Shown piece by piece: positions 20,502-30,652 of a DNA stretch of 64,000 nt; positions within the stretch are counted from its first letter, which is position 1; each line of letters opens with the position of its first letter. The DNA comes from Paramoeba atlantica (Eukaryota > Discosea). The position numbers and the translations under genes are program-made. The stretch lies in contig CDRNVI010000070.1 in assembly GCA_977017575.1 (NCBI GenBank), forward strand, positions 62,001-126,000, read 5' to 3'. The notes beneath the pieces are model-generated. The model was not told where the DNA came from, did no database searches, and was given only the letters and a program-made list of their open reading frames with translations.

Positions 20502-21284
20502 ATGGGAGGAAAACGCGCACATCCCATCGCTCGCCCGTGGTACTGGAAAGAGAACGACCCACTAGGGTGGTGGAAAGGCTATGACTGGCCCAGCATTCGC
20601 CGTGGTCGCCAAGTCTACTCCGAGGTCTTCGCTCCTTGTCACCCCATCTTTGACTACACCTTTAACCACTTCCAGGCTTTCATGACGAAAGAGGAGATTA
20701 AAAAACTCGCGAGTCAGTATGATATCGTGGATGAAAACCCGAGCCCGGATGGCAGCGATGATGTGCGTAGTGGTAAGCCCACAGACGACCTCCCCAAGCC
20801 CTATCCGAACTCCCGGGCGGCACAGTTCGCCAACAGCGGCGCCGAGCCCCCGGACCTGCGCTATGCCGCGTTCTGGTGTGAGGACGGGGTGGACTACATT
20901 TTCTCCCTACTCACGGGCTACAGTTGGGGCCAGGGTTTGTTTCCGCTCCCCAGCTTCCTGCCTCCACTCAAACAAGGCCAGTTCTTCAACCCCTACATGA
21001 AAGGGTGCGTAATAGCGATGCCCCCACCGCTGTCGGATGGAATGTTGGAGTACGAGGACGGCACCCCCGCGACGGTGAGTCAAATGGCCAAAGATGTGTG
21101 CAACTTTTTGCGTTGGACCGCAGAGCCGGAGTACGATGAGCGCCGAGTAAGCTTTTGGAGGATTTGCTCCACCGTTTTGCTCACCGCCATGCTACTGATG
21201 CACCAGTCGCAGAAACACACATCCTACCTGATCTATCGACGTGGTCGGTATCGCTACTGGGACAAGGCGGCGTGGGGAAATTGA
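20502..21284 (+). CDS. CYC1: cytochrome c1, single-cysteine (FxxCH) haem site
   Basis: Haem subunit of mitochondrial complex III, passing electrons from the Rieske protein to cytochrome c. It is 260 residues. The haem site reads VFAPCHPIF (Phe43, Cys46, His47), so only one thioether bond can form; other eukaryotes have CxxCH. Family landmarks follow: YDIVDE, PYPNSRAAQFANSGAEPPDL, EDGVDYIFSLLTGY, FFNPYMKG, the axial Met in VIAMPPPL (about 173), LEYEDGTPATVSQMAKDV and FLRWTAEPEYDER. A C-terminal TM anchor (STVLLTAMLLMHQ) ends it. No cleavable presequence is apparent, as described for trypanosomatid c1. The gene is notably GC-rich compared with its flanks. Confidence 0.96.
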   Translation: MGGKRAHPIARPWYWKENDPLGWWKGYDWPSIRRGRQVYSEVFAPCHPIFDYTFNHFQAFMTKEEIKKLASQYDIVDENPSPDGSDDVRSGKPTDDLPKPYPNSRAAQFANSGAEPPDLRYAAFWCEDGVDYIFSLLTGYSWGQGLFPLPSFLPPLKQGQFFNPYMKGCVIAMPPPLSDGMLEYEDGTPATVSQMAKDVCNFLRWTAEPEYDERRVSFWRICSTVLLTAMLLMHQSQKHTSYLIYRRGRYRYWDKAAWGN

Positions 21285-21805
21285 TGGCCATGTCGTATGG
21301 GGTGGTAAGCTGGGTGAATCGCACTTAAATATATGATAAAATATAGAACTAGTTTTGAACCAAATAAGTGATTTGTTTTGATAATTTTGAACCTTATGAC
21401 CATGTGTGCACTATTGAGGTACCTCCTTATGGATAGAATTCTCTGTTGTAGGATCATTCACATCGGAGCCGTACATTAACAGACTTCAAACAGGATTTTT
21501 CTTTGACAAGTTGATGTGCTATTTATCTTAAGTCTTAAGATAAAGACTCATATTTTGAAATGAAAGTTAACGATATAACGGGAAAGAAGAATTTTTCATG
21601 CATAAAGTGGCACTCAGTCGTGCATGAATGATTAATGTACACCTATTAGTACTATTAATGAGTACATTGATTGCGTATCCCATTGTTCTGTTCTTGTGTA
21701 CGAATCAATAGTTTAATTTTTTGATCTTGGGTTGTCAATGTACTAATGACTTTAGAGTGATGTAGATGAATGTAAGAAGTTTTGATTTTTAACTTTATTG
21801 TTACA
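21285..21805. other. intergenic spacer with palindrome
   Basis: AT-rich. TTTATCTTAAG-T-CTTAAGATAAA at 21522-21544 is a near-continuous palindrome with 11-base arms. Nothing else supported. Confidence 0.55.
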
Positions 21806-22834
21806 ATGGAACAAGTCGCAACTGTTGTCTTAGCTCTGAGGAACTCTGGAGAAAGTGATTCGATTAAGTCCACTGAGCTCCCTTGTTTTCAGCCACTCGG
21901 CCAAGAAAGCACGTTGCATCTCCTGTTGCGTGAGATTCATCGTGCGCGTGCCGCAACTCCAATCAATATTGTATGTCATTTTCAAGATAAGGAGAGAATG
22001 GAAGCCCACCTAGAAAATATTGACTTTCTTCATGGTGAAGCTACAAACCGAATTCCGTGTCTTGTACGTGGCGTTGATAACTCGTGTACAAGCTCGACAA
22101 GCGCGCTGGGTAGTATTGTGGATAATCTGAGCCACTACATAATGATTATTGATGCTTGTGCGTGGGTATCTGCCACCGAACTTGGAAAACTTTGTAAATC
22201 TTTTTTCCTGTACGATACTGCCGCTGTGCTCACCTTTTTTCACAAAATATCACCATCGGATGCAGTCCAAAGCTCTTGCTTAGATTCGAAGGGTAGGAAG
22301 GCTCTTTCATTGAAACGGACGACACCTACTGTTTGTTTCGAGCGTGAAATCACTGAGTTTTCGTTTCCACAAACTCAACGAGTTTGTTTTATGTGCCACG
22401 ACGCAATCGATTTTCTAACTTTGCATGAAAATTGTATATCGCAATTACGCAACGCAACATTTACCAATAAATTGCATCATCTCCCATGTGCGGTTATACG
22501 GCGGAACGTTATTATGGACATGCAGAGTACTCTTGCGTCGGAGGAGATTTTTCCTGACTTTTGGACGGACTTTTTACCTTGTTTAATTCAAAAAGAGTGG
22601 CAATCTGACAAGCAATCTTCTCAACGGTTTTCGTGGTATTCCGATAGTGTGAATTCCAAAGATCATAATTACAGTGTCAATCTATTGAATGAAATTCATT
22701 CTTTAGACGAATTGGAAACGTTGAATAAATGTACCAATCTCAATCGAAGTTCAAATGGGATATGCATCGGCTGCATTTTATCGCACGATTCTTGTTCTTT
22801 TAGTGATTCCTTAGCCGCGTGTGAACAGACTTGA
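21806..22834 (+). CDS. divergent eIF2B-gamma-like nucleotidyltransferase-fold protein
   Basis: 342 residues from the first ATG. The layout follows the N-terminal domain of eIF2B gamma, part of the guanine-nucleotide exchange factor for eIF2. It opens with a strand and loop (MEQVATVVLALRNSG) where AVVMAxGxGSRM is usual. Then come STSALGSIVDNLSHYIMIID (compare [20 protein letters not shown] in animals) and VSATELGKLCKSFFLYDTAAVLTF. Near residue 255 is EEIFPDFWTDFLPCLIQKEW, matching the SIRSELIPYLVRKQF region. The glycine-rich loop has degenerated, as expected for a non-catalytic subunit. The left-handed beta-helix part seems short or absent. Assignment rests on motif order by eye. Confidence 0.5.
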   Translation: MEQVATVVLALRNSGESDSIKSTELPCFQPLGQESTLHLLLREIHRARAATPINIVCHFQDKERMEAHLENIDFLHGEATNRIPCLVRGVDNSCTSSTSALGSIVDNLSHYIMIIDACAWVSATELGKLCKSFFLYDTAAVLTFFHKISPSDAVQSSCLDSKGRKALSLKRTTPTVCFEREITEFSFPQTQRVCFMCHDAIDFLTLHENCISQLRNATFTNKLHHLPCAVIRRNVIMDMQSTLASEEIFPDFWTDFLPCLIQKEWQSDKQSSQRFSWYSDSVNSKDHNYSVNLLNEIHSLDELETLNKCTNLNRSSNGICIGCILSHDSCSFSDSLAACEQT

Positions 22835-23063
22835 GAATAATTGACCGAAGTGCACTGCGATGTAATGATTCTAAAACCATTTTCACATTGGCTTATTGGA
22901 AGATTACGTATCATGAACTTACTATATCAACACGATCTACAAGTGCAAGATATATCATGTGACCACAAGATTCGACGTTTAATTTGTTTAGAACATTTTT
23001 TTGATTTAGTGACAGTCACGATTGTTTATTACTTTTTCTATTCGAATTGCGCTTGATATTTTC
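22835..23063 (+). promoter_or_regulatory. short spacer with candidate trans-splice acceptor for POLE
   Basis: CATTTTTTTGATTTAG ends with AG at 23008-23009, 55 bases before the POLE ATG. Confidence 0.4.
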
Positions 23064-26000
23064 ATGATGGAAGTCATTCATTCCTTGGATGAGGAGGAAC
23101 GTGTTGGGTGGTTGATAAACATGACAGCAAATACCACCGTGGATAGCGAATCAAAGGTCTCGCTTGCAACCCTTCAATTATTCTTTCTCGATAAGAGCAA
23201 CGGATCAGTGTTTGAAACAAAATTGCCGTACGCACCATATTTTTTTGTGATAACTAAGGATGGATTTGAGAGAGAGGTAGAAGTGGGCTTGAGATCTCAC
23301 TTTTCAGACATGATTGTTAGCATCGAATGGGTAGAAAAGGAAGATTTAGAAATGCCGAACCATCTTAGCGGGAAACAACGCACACTACTTAAGATTTTAT
23401 TCCGGAACGTGAATGATTTGACGACTGTCAAGTCTAGAATAGTGTCTGCAATAAAAGTTAATGCAAGTACAGACAAATTCATAACCGAATTTAGGGATCA
23501 AGAGTTTGACTATTCGGGTAACGGCCGAGGCTATTTCGAGTCTCAGACGAAATCTTCCTACACAGAAAAGATTGTAGAACTCCGTGAATATGATGTGAAG
23601 TACGCCATGCGTTGTTCTATCGATATGGATGTCTTTGTCGGCTCGTGGTATACTGTGAGTGCCTTTCACGGAACCACCACACTGCGTCGAGCTGCAATTG
23701 ACCACGTTTCTCCACCACTTCGCGTTCTAACATTCGACATTGAAACCACGAAAGCCCCTCTCAAGTTTCCCCAACCCTCAAGCGATCAAGTCTTTATGAT
23801 CTCCGTGAGCTTAGATGGAAGGGGAATGCTGCTCGTAAATCGTGATGTTGTTGCGTCCGACATTGCAGATTTTGAATACATACCGAAAATAAGTGATTCG
23901 TCCAGAACTATACCAGTAGCCGTTTCGAACCACAAAGATGAGAAGTCACTGCTCATTTCTTTTTTTGATTTAGTGAAGAATTTTTCACCTCATGTCGTGG
24001 TTACCTACAATGGCGATAATTTTGACTTTCCTTTTCTACAAGCGAGAGCTGAAGCGAATGACCTAGTGCTTCGTGATTCGATTGGGTTTTATCAGAGCAC
24101 TGATGGCGCCTTTCTTCATGAAAACGGCCTGGCAAGTCATCTGGATTGCCTCTATTGGGTCAAACGTGACTCCTATTTACCGCAAGGCAGTCATGGATTA
24201 AAAGCAGTGACGAGGGCCAAGCTGGGCTACAACCCCGTGGAGGTTGATCCTGAAGAAATGGTACCCCTGGCACGTGGGCCTCAATGCCAGCGCATGGCAT
24301 CCTACGCGGTCAGTGATGTGGTGTCCACGTACGATTTATTCGCAAAGTATATTCAACCTTTCGTGTTTTCACTTTGCACCATAATTCCGCTTCGCCCAGA
24401 CGAAGTTCTGAGAAAAGGCAGTGGCACCCTTTGTGAAAGCTTGTTGTGCATTCAGGCATACAGGAAAAATGTAGTGTACCCAAATAAACGCTTGGATGAA
24501 CATGAAAAATTCCACAAGGGTCAGCTGATCGATACAGAAACGTACATTGGTGGACATGTCGAGGCCCTTGAGGCGGGAGTTTACAGGTACGACCTTCCCC
24601 TACGTTTTCGCTGCACCTCGTCTGCTTATCAAGATATTCTTTCTGATTTAGACCAGTGTTTACGATTTGCTTTAGAAACGGAACACGATACGAAAATAGA
24701 TGATGTTATTAATTTTGAAAAAATCAAAGAGGAAGTTTCATTAGCTTTAACGAGTTTAAGAGACAAGCCAGAACGGACGGAGAAACCTTTAATCCTACAT
24801 TTAGATGTGGGTGCTATGTATCCCAATATAATATTGACCAACCGTTTGCAACCTTCAAGCATGGTGAACGATGATATTTGCGCATCGTGCTGTTTTAATC
24901 GCGAAGAAAACCAATGCAAACGCCCCATGGAATGGATATGGAAAGGCGATTTATTTACCGCCTCTCGTGGAGAGTACAACCAAATACGCTCTCAACTGGA
25001 ACGGGAGAGCTTCGAGGTAAGACATGTTGAAAAAGCCATAGAAGACATGGTAGCAAACGCCTCTAAGAAGAAGGCAGCAGCAGCATTTTCAAGAGGTTCA
25101 TCAGGTTCCTCTAGCATGTGGGGGACGAAACCGGCAATATGGGAACGAAACGCATTTAAGACTACATCTCGCTCTTCAAATAATTATAACCGTTTCAATA
25201 GGGGTGGAAGCAGGCCGAATTATGCTCCTGGTCAGAAAGCGGAGAGACCGACTGTCAATGAAGAATTCCGGAGATTGAAATCGCAAGCTCACGCGATCAA
25301 GCGAACGAAGCGTTCCGGGAGAAACTCAGATGATTCCGATGGTTCGGATCTTACAGAAAATGATGGCAACGATTCACAAAATGATGAAGCATTATCGAAG
25401 CCGTTTCACTCCTTATCGGACGCTGTTCAAGTCAGTATGATTAAGAAACGCGTCACAGAGTACTGTAAACGTGCTCATAGAAAATTACATGAATCTAAGG
25501 AGGAACGTAAAAATAGTGTGGTCTGTCAACGTGAAAACTCTTTTTATGTTGACACAGTGCGGCTTTTCAGAGATCGGCGCTACGTTTATAAGGCTGAAAC
25601 AAAGAAATGGAAGTCAAAATTGTCTCAGGCTTTGGAATCTAGTGATTCGACGAATATCAAAGAATGCCAAGGCCGAATAATACAGTTTGAATCCTTGCAA
25701 TTGGCCCACAAGTGTATTTTAAATTCCTTTTATGGCTACGTAATGCGGAAAGGAAGTCGCTGGTATTCCATGGAAATGGCAGGTGTCGTAACGTACTTAG
25801 GAGCCACGCTTATTCAAATGGCACGAGAACTTGTGCAACAGCTCGGGATTCCACTTGAACTTGATACAGACGGGATTTGGTGCTGCTTACCGTCCAGTTT
25901 TCCGGAAAACCTGACTTTCGTCACGAAAACAGGGAAGCAAATAGTTGTCAATTATCCTTGTGTGCTCTTGAATAAGGAAGTCAACGATCGATACACGAAC

Positions 26001-29000
26001 AGTCAATACCAAGACATGGTTTCTCCAGGTGCTTACGCTATTCGTTCCGAGTGCTCAATTTTCTTTGAAGTCGACGGTCCCCATCAAGCAATGATTCTTC
26101 CTGCGAGTCAAGTGGAGGGAGGATGTATCAAGAAAAGATATGCTGTATTTTATCCCGATGGAACCCTTGGTGAACTCAAAGGATTTGAAATTAAGCGACG
26201 CGGTGAACTGAAGATGTTGAAAGATTTTCAAGACAAAGTCTTTTATCAATTTATGCTTGGGAGCACATTAATAGAAAGCTATTCAGCAGCTGCTTCAGTT
26301 GCCAATAAAACTCTTGATGTACTATTTAACAAAGGAGTTGGCGTTGATGATGACGAAATCCTTGATATGCTTGTGGAAAGCCGGAACATGTCTCGTCGGC
26401 TTTGTGATTACCCAGCAGATCAGAAGTCTTTAGCTCTTACCACTGCCCGGAGGATTGCCGATTTTCTTGGTCCCCAAATGGTGCAAGATAAAGGTTTGAC
26501 TTGTTCTTTTGTCATTTCGAGATACCCTGAAGGTAAGCCAGTTACGCAACGTGCCATACCCATTTCGATTTTCAACGCTTCTGATGACGTTCGTGTATTA
26601 TTTCTTTCGAAATGGGTAGGTGGAGACCGGGCAACAGATCTTCGACATTTTTTGGACTGGGAATACTACATTACTCGCTTTAGTTCATGCGTCCAAAAAA
26701 TTATCACAATTCCAGCTGCAATGCAGGGCATTAAGAATCCAGTGCCGAGAGTAAAACATCCCGATTGGCTTGCATCTAAGGTAAGAGAAAAGTATTCCCC
26801 TTTTGTTCAAACAACTCTACTGCAAAATTTTACTAGGGCACAAGTTGGCATACCTAAACAGTGTGCCATTGAAACTGAGATTACAACGAAAGTCAACATG
26901 TTTCTTCCGGAGTCAGAGCACATAATTTTACCGAGGAATGTACAAAGCCGTTACTTGATGGCGAAAACATTAGGCGAAATTCCTTTAGATGATAACTTCT
27001 TTATCGCTCCAAGTTATTTGCAATGGATTCGAGGTGCACAGCGCATTTGGAGAACTCTCATTAGAAACCGATCCGCTTTATCTGCATTGGAGTTTCGTCA
27101 AGTTAGCACAATTACTGCTCCGAGAGAGGGAAAAAATGTTGGAGAAGGAGCTCTACACACTCTAGCAGAACGATCTAAGCGACGCGTTTTGAGCTCATGT
27201 TGGCACGTTCTGCGTGCTTTTAAGAAACCTAATTATCCTTCTTCGGAGGAAGCATATTTAACGTGCCTTGTTGACCAAACGGAGATGTACACGTTTCCTA
27301 TTCGTGTTCCCCGTGTATTTCTTGTAAATAGTAAGACCCCGCTTTCTGACTTGGACAGTAACCTTTGCCGACTTGTTACAGAAAAGAACATTGTCTTGCC
27401 CAGAAATGCTCAACTTCATCACCTCTACGAGCTCACAGTTCCTTCCCACATGGACACAGATGTATTATTGCGTCAACTTTATTGTTGCTCCGACGACGTC
27501 TGTGGTGTTTACGAATCGAATGTCGACATTGTTACCAAAGCACTTCTGAAATTTGGTAACTGTGTGCGTGTTTTGCCGGAAGCCCGGGCTAAAAGAGAAG
27601 ACTTGTCGATAGGAGAAGTTTTGCATCACGGATTCAGTATCACCGAGTTAGAAGGAGTACAGGAAACCAATGCGCGCTCGAACTACGTTCTACGCGAGCT
27701 TACCGAGCCTGACAGAAATCAGAGCGATAATCTTAATAGCAAAAGTTTTGAGCATAAATTCTTGCCGTGGACTCCAGTATTACGCATGGTTCATATGTAT
27801 CATCTACGATTAACGGATTCAACAAATAACATCGAAACCGATATTACTCTTTTGACCCATATTTCCAAACGATCGTCGTATATTTTCGCATGTATTGAGG
27901 GAAAACCGGAACTCAGTAAGCACCATAAAGAAGTTTTGAATTTGCTATACGCAGAATTACGAGATAATACTGCACAATTTCTAAACTCCATTAGAACTGC
28001 ATCAACTGAACGAACGCCGAAAGAAGCATTTGCATCTTGGCTGTCGCCGAATTCACTTCTTTTGGAAGGATTTACTAAGAGAGATTCTTTTTGGAGCTAC
28101 GTGGATGACTTGTGCGCAGATTTTTTCAGTGAAGCTCCGACAATGATGCTCATTCAAAGCAACGTTTCTAAACAACCATGGGACAATGTAACAGAGACAA
28201 TAACAGAGTCGAATCCTCAGTTCAGCTACGGGACTTTGCAGACAAAGCTCCCAGTTTTCCCCATCCCGTATAACAACACAGATGAATGCTTGATATCTTT
28301 AGACTGCCTTGGAGAATTTCTTACAGATGAGCGTTTGAGTACTATGAAACATGCCGATAAAGCTCTTATCCGGGGAGACATTGTCGACAATCTTAAAATA
28401 GCATTTGAACGTATTGTAGCACGGGCAATCGAAAGATTGTTTCTAATTCCTCCATTTTTAATAGATCACGTTCACCAGGCAAGCTACAGCAACCTGCCGA
28501 TCTGCAGCCTGGGAAGTGACAGCGTTTCTGTGATGTGGGATACACTCTACGCCCGCGAGCTGATGCGCAAATCACATGTTTTGTGGCTTTCCAAAACCGG
28601 ATGCCCCGATCTTGGAAAATCTGCAACCGACATTTCTTCGAAACATTCAATGGATGATTGGGAGGGTGCAGGGTCTATGAGAGAAGTAGTTGTACCAGGG
28701 TTTTACTATACCTGGAGTGCGGAACTTCGTATTTTCCATTTCGAAGTGTCCTCTTTATTGTTGTCGCAAGAAGTTTTTGAAGAGCAAGACGCAATGGGTG
28801 AGTGGTTGCAAGATGCCGGTTTGCTGACCCATTTTCATGTATTGCGCGATATAGTTGGCAAAGTTTATGGGCATGCTGTGAAAGGGAATAACCCTGAATC
28901 CATTGAAGCAACCAAATCGTCGCCATATTTTTCAGTGAAAACTGGGAAGCGTGCCCAGGAAGTTAATCTTCAGGGCAAGAAGCATGTAGACGACGTTTTA

Positions 29001-30440
29001 CTTTCAAATGGTGATACACCGGAAGTTCTACTGTTACATTTCAGTCGTTGGCTTAGGAGCAAGTCTTCCACCCTTTTTGATCCTTTGCTCGCACGCTTCA
29101 TTAACAACATTACTAACCGTGCGCTTGCTTCTGTTCTTCTCCGAATGCGTCAGCTCGGCACACGCATCATTCATGGAAAGCGGGACCGAATCATTTTTTG
29201 CACTCCGAAGATGTCTTTTGCAGATGGAGAAAAGTATGTTGATTATGTTGTACGGGCGGTGGGCGAAGTCCCAATTTTTCAGCACGCGCGGATTAGTCTT
29301 GAAGCGATGTGGTCTCCATTTTTTCTTCTGGATCCTTATAACTTTATTGGGAGAAGAGTGCAGTGTACGGAAAATTCATTTGCTATCGCATTCGATGAAC
29401 AAGGTGACCCGAAAACTAATACGATAGAATTTCACTGGGAGATGGCAGATTCCTTATTATCCTTTGATACTCACCAGCATCGCATGTTTGCTACTCACAT
29501 GATGCAATTTGTATTGCACGCTTCAAAGTACAAACATGAAGCTATTGCAGAGCTTCGTGAAGCAGAGAAAGCGTTTTCCGAAGGAGATACTACAAATGCG
29601 ACTGCGGTTACGTTAGACACACGCTACAAGGTAATCGAGAACCAAATGCTATCAAAACTCAGCCAATACATTCACCGTGGTATGGAGCCTCGTTTTCTTA
29701 GGCAATTACATACACTTCGCTATGCTGGAGCTCACGGCGTTGATATATTTTGCCGACTGTTTTGTTACACGCTTGGCTTTGTGGATGGAATCTCCGATTC
29801 GGTGGAAGAAATGCACCAAAATGCATGCAAGCTAGTGGAAATTAGTCCCTTTGAAAGTCCCGAGGTGATTTCAAAACTTCGTAAGCAATATCCAAGGGAA
29901 GCCACAATTTTGAAAGATTACATGTGCCCATACTGTTTTGAAGTCAAAGATTTGAATATTCTTTACCCTGAGAGAAGTTCAGTCGAGAATCACACAAACG
30001 CTTTTCTTACACAGCAAGGAAATTTGACATCCTCTCTGGAAACGTTGACCCCAATGACTCAGGAAATTTCTAATACTTTGACTCAAGAGACCATGATGAA
30101 ATCCCAGTTTGAAAATAGCATCGAAAGTACTATCCGAAAACGACTTTGCTGCACATATTGTGGCAATATTTATGATGAAAAAGCAATTGAAGAATGCCTT
30201 ATATCCTCAATTCTTGATATCGTGAAGCGATACTACTCGCAAGATCTGAAATGTGCCAAATGCAATATGTGTATGGAAACTCTGTTGATACGTCGATGCT
30301 CTTGTGGTGGACATTTTATCAACACCATTTCGAAATCTTCTTTATTAAGCCATATACAAGCATTGGAGATAATCGCGAAACAACGAACCTTGACGCTTCT
30401 TCAAGAATATACTTCAAATGTCCGCAGAATGATTAAATGA
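23064..30440 (+). CDS. POLE: DNA polymerase epsilon catalytic subunit
   Basis: Leading-strand replicative polymerase, 2458 residues in one frame. The N-terminus (VGWLINM) aligns with other POLE proteins. Exonuclease motifs: FDIETT (about 224), TYNGDNFDFPFL (about 314) and YAVSDVVSTYDLF. Polymerase motifs: LDVGAMYPNIILTNRLQPS (about 580), HKCILNSFYGYVMRKGSRW and the DTD of ELDTDGIWCCLP (about 933). Between motifs A and B, the epsilon-specific P-domain region holds an extra Gly/Ser/Asn- and Lys/Asp-rich insert (about 674-790) not present in the human protein as I recall it. The C-terminal half is the inactive polymerase fold. The end carries paired Cys clusters (CPYC, CTYCG, CAKCNMC with CSC). 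A tandem ATG ATG opens the frame. Confidence 0.98.
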   Translation: MMEVIHSLDEEERVGWLINMTANTTVDSESKVSLATLQLFFLDKSNGSVFETKLPYAPYFFVITKDGFEREVEVGLRSHFSDMIVSIEWVEKEDLEMPNHLSGKQRTLLKILFRNVNDLTTVKSRIVSAIKVNASTDKFITEFRDQEFDYSGNGRGYFESQTKSSYTEKIVELREYDVKYAMRCSIDMDVFVGSWYTVSAFHGTTTLRRAAIDHVSPPLRVLTFDIETTKAPLKFPQPSSDQVFMISVSLDGRGMLLVNRDVVASDIADFEYIPKISDSSRTIPVAVSNHKDEKSLLISFFDLVKNFSPHVVVTYNGDNFDFPFLQARAEANDLVLRDSIGFYQSTDGAFLHENGLASHLDCLYWVKRDSYLPQGSHGLKAVTRAKLGYNPVEVDPEEMVPLARGPQCQRMASYAVSDVVSTYDLFAKYIQPFVFSLCTIIPLRPDEVLRKGSGTLCESLLCIQAYRKNVVYPNKRLDEHEKFHKGQLIDTETYIGGHVEALEAGVYRYDLPLRFRCTSSAYQDILSDLDQCLRFALETEHDTKIDDVINFEKIKEEVSLALTSLRDKPERTEKPLILHLDVGAMYPNIILTNRLQPSSMVNDDICASCCFNREENQCKRPMEWIWKGDLFTASRGEYNQIRSQLERESFEVRHVEKAIEDMVANASKKKAAAAFSRGSSGSSSMWGTKPAIWERNAFKTTSRSSNNYNRFNRGGSRPNYAPGQKAERPTVNEEFRRLKSQAHAIKRTKRSGRNSDDSDGSDLTENDGNDSQNDEALSKPFHSLSDAVQVSMIKKRVTEYCKRAHRKLHESKEERKNSVVCQRENSFYVDTVRLFRDRRYVYKAETKKWKSKLSQALESSDSTNIKECQGRIIQFESLQLAHKCILNSFYGYVMRKGSRWYSMEMAGVVTYLGATLIQMARELVQQLGIPLELDTDGIWCCLPSSFPENLTFVTKTGKQIVVNYPCVLLNKEVNDRYTNSQYQDMVSPGAYAIRSECSIFFEVDGPHQAMILPASQVEGGCIKKRYAVFYPDGTLGELKGFEIKRRGELKMLKDFQDKVFYQFMLGSTLIESYSAAASVANKTLDVLFNKGVGVDDDEILDMLVESRNMSRRLCDYPADQKSLALTTARRIADFLGPQMVQDKGLTCSFVISRYPEGKPVTQRAIPISIFNASDDVRVLFLSKWVGGDRATDLRHFLDWEYYITRFSSCVQKIITIPAAMQGIKNPVPRVKHPDWLASKVREKYSPFVQTTLLQNFTRAQVGIPKQCAIETEITTKVNMFLPESEHIILPRNVQSRYLMAKTLGEIPLDDNFFIAPSYLQWIRGAQRIWRTLIRNRSALSALEFRQVSTITAPREGKNVGEGALHTLAERSKRRVLSSCWHVLRAFKKPNYPSSEEAYLTCLVDQTEMYTFPIRVPRVFLVNSKTPLSDLDSNLCRLVTEKNIVLPRNAQLHHLYELTVPSHMDTDVLLRQLYCCSDDVCGVYESNVDIVTKALLKFGNCVRVLPEARAKREDLSIGEVLHHGFSITELEGVQETNARSNYVLRELTEPDRNQSDNLNSKSFEHKFLPWTPVLRMVHMYHLRLTDSTNNIETDITLLTHISKRSSYIFACIEGKPELSKHHKEVLNLLYAELRDNTAQFLNSIRTASTERTPKEAFASWLSPNSLLLEGFTKRDSFWSYVDDLCADFFSEAPTMMLIQSNVSKQPWDNVTETITESNPQFSYGTLQTKLPVFPIPYNNTDECLISLDCLGEFLTDERLSTMKHADKALIRGDIVDNLKIAFERIVARAIERLFLIPPFLIDHVHQASYSNLPICSLGSDSVSVMWDTLYARELMRKSHVLWLSKTGCPDLGKSATDISSKHSMDDWEGAGSMREVVVPGFYYTWSAELRIFHFEVSSLLLSQEVFEEQDAMGEWLQDAGLLTHFHVLRDIVGKVYGHAVKGNNPESIEATKSSPYFSVKTGKRAQEVNLQGKKHVDDVLLSNGDTPEVLLLHFSRWLRSKSSTLFDPLLARFINNITNRALASVLLRMRQLGTRIIHGKRDRIIFCTPKMSFADGEKYVDYVVRAVGEVPIFQHARISLEAMWSPFFLLDPYNFIGRRVQCTENSFAIAFDEQGDPKTNTIEFHWEMADSLLSFDTHQHRMFATHMMQFVLHASKYKHEAIAELREAEKAFSEGDTTNATAVTLDTRYKVIENQMLSKLSQYIHRGMEPRFLRQLHTLRYAGAHGVDIFCRLFCYTLGFVDGISDSVEEMHQNACKLVEISPFESPEVISKLRKQYPREATILKDYMCPYCFEVKDLNILYPERSSVENHTNAFLTQQGNLTSSLETLTPMTQEISNTLTQETMMKSQFENSIESTIRKRLCCTYCGNIYDEKAIEECLISSILDIVKRYYSQDLKCAKCNMCMETLLIRRCSCGGHFINTISKSSLLSHIQALEIIAKQRTLTLLQEYTSNVRRMIK

Positions 30441-30652
30441 TAAAAAATGGACTTGTCAAATTACAAAGAGAAGGCTGTACTCTTCGATCGCTAGCCTGGA
30501 GGATGAACCTAGTACCCCATTGTATAGCATGGGGGATGAGTCTAAATTGTACTTGTACATAGAAAATGAATGTCATTCTTTCTTACCAGACACTGAAAAA
30601 AATAATACTTTAAGGTTCTTTTGGTTCGCTTTTCTTTTCTACTTTTCAGTGG
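30441..30652 (+). promoter_or_regulatory. spacer with candidate trans-splice acceptor for LRR gene
   Basis: A long pyrimidine tract (30616-30647, including TTTTCTTTTCTACTTTTCAG) ends with AG at 30648-30649, only 3 bases before the ATG. One of the clearest acceptor-like sites in the window. Confidence 0.55.

Noticed and set aside
20502-21284. FAPCH as a sequencing error for CxxCH
   Set aside because: One base change (TTC to TGC) could give Cys, but the flanking residues, missing presequence and gene order independently fit a euglenozoan.
22841-23056. 71-residue open frame between the eIF2B-gamma-like gene and POLE
   Set aside because: No ATG in a sensible position, no motif, and it overlaps the POLE leader region.
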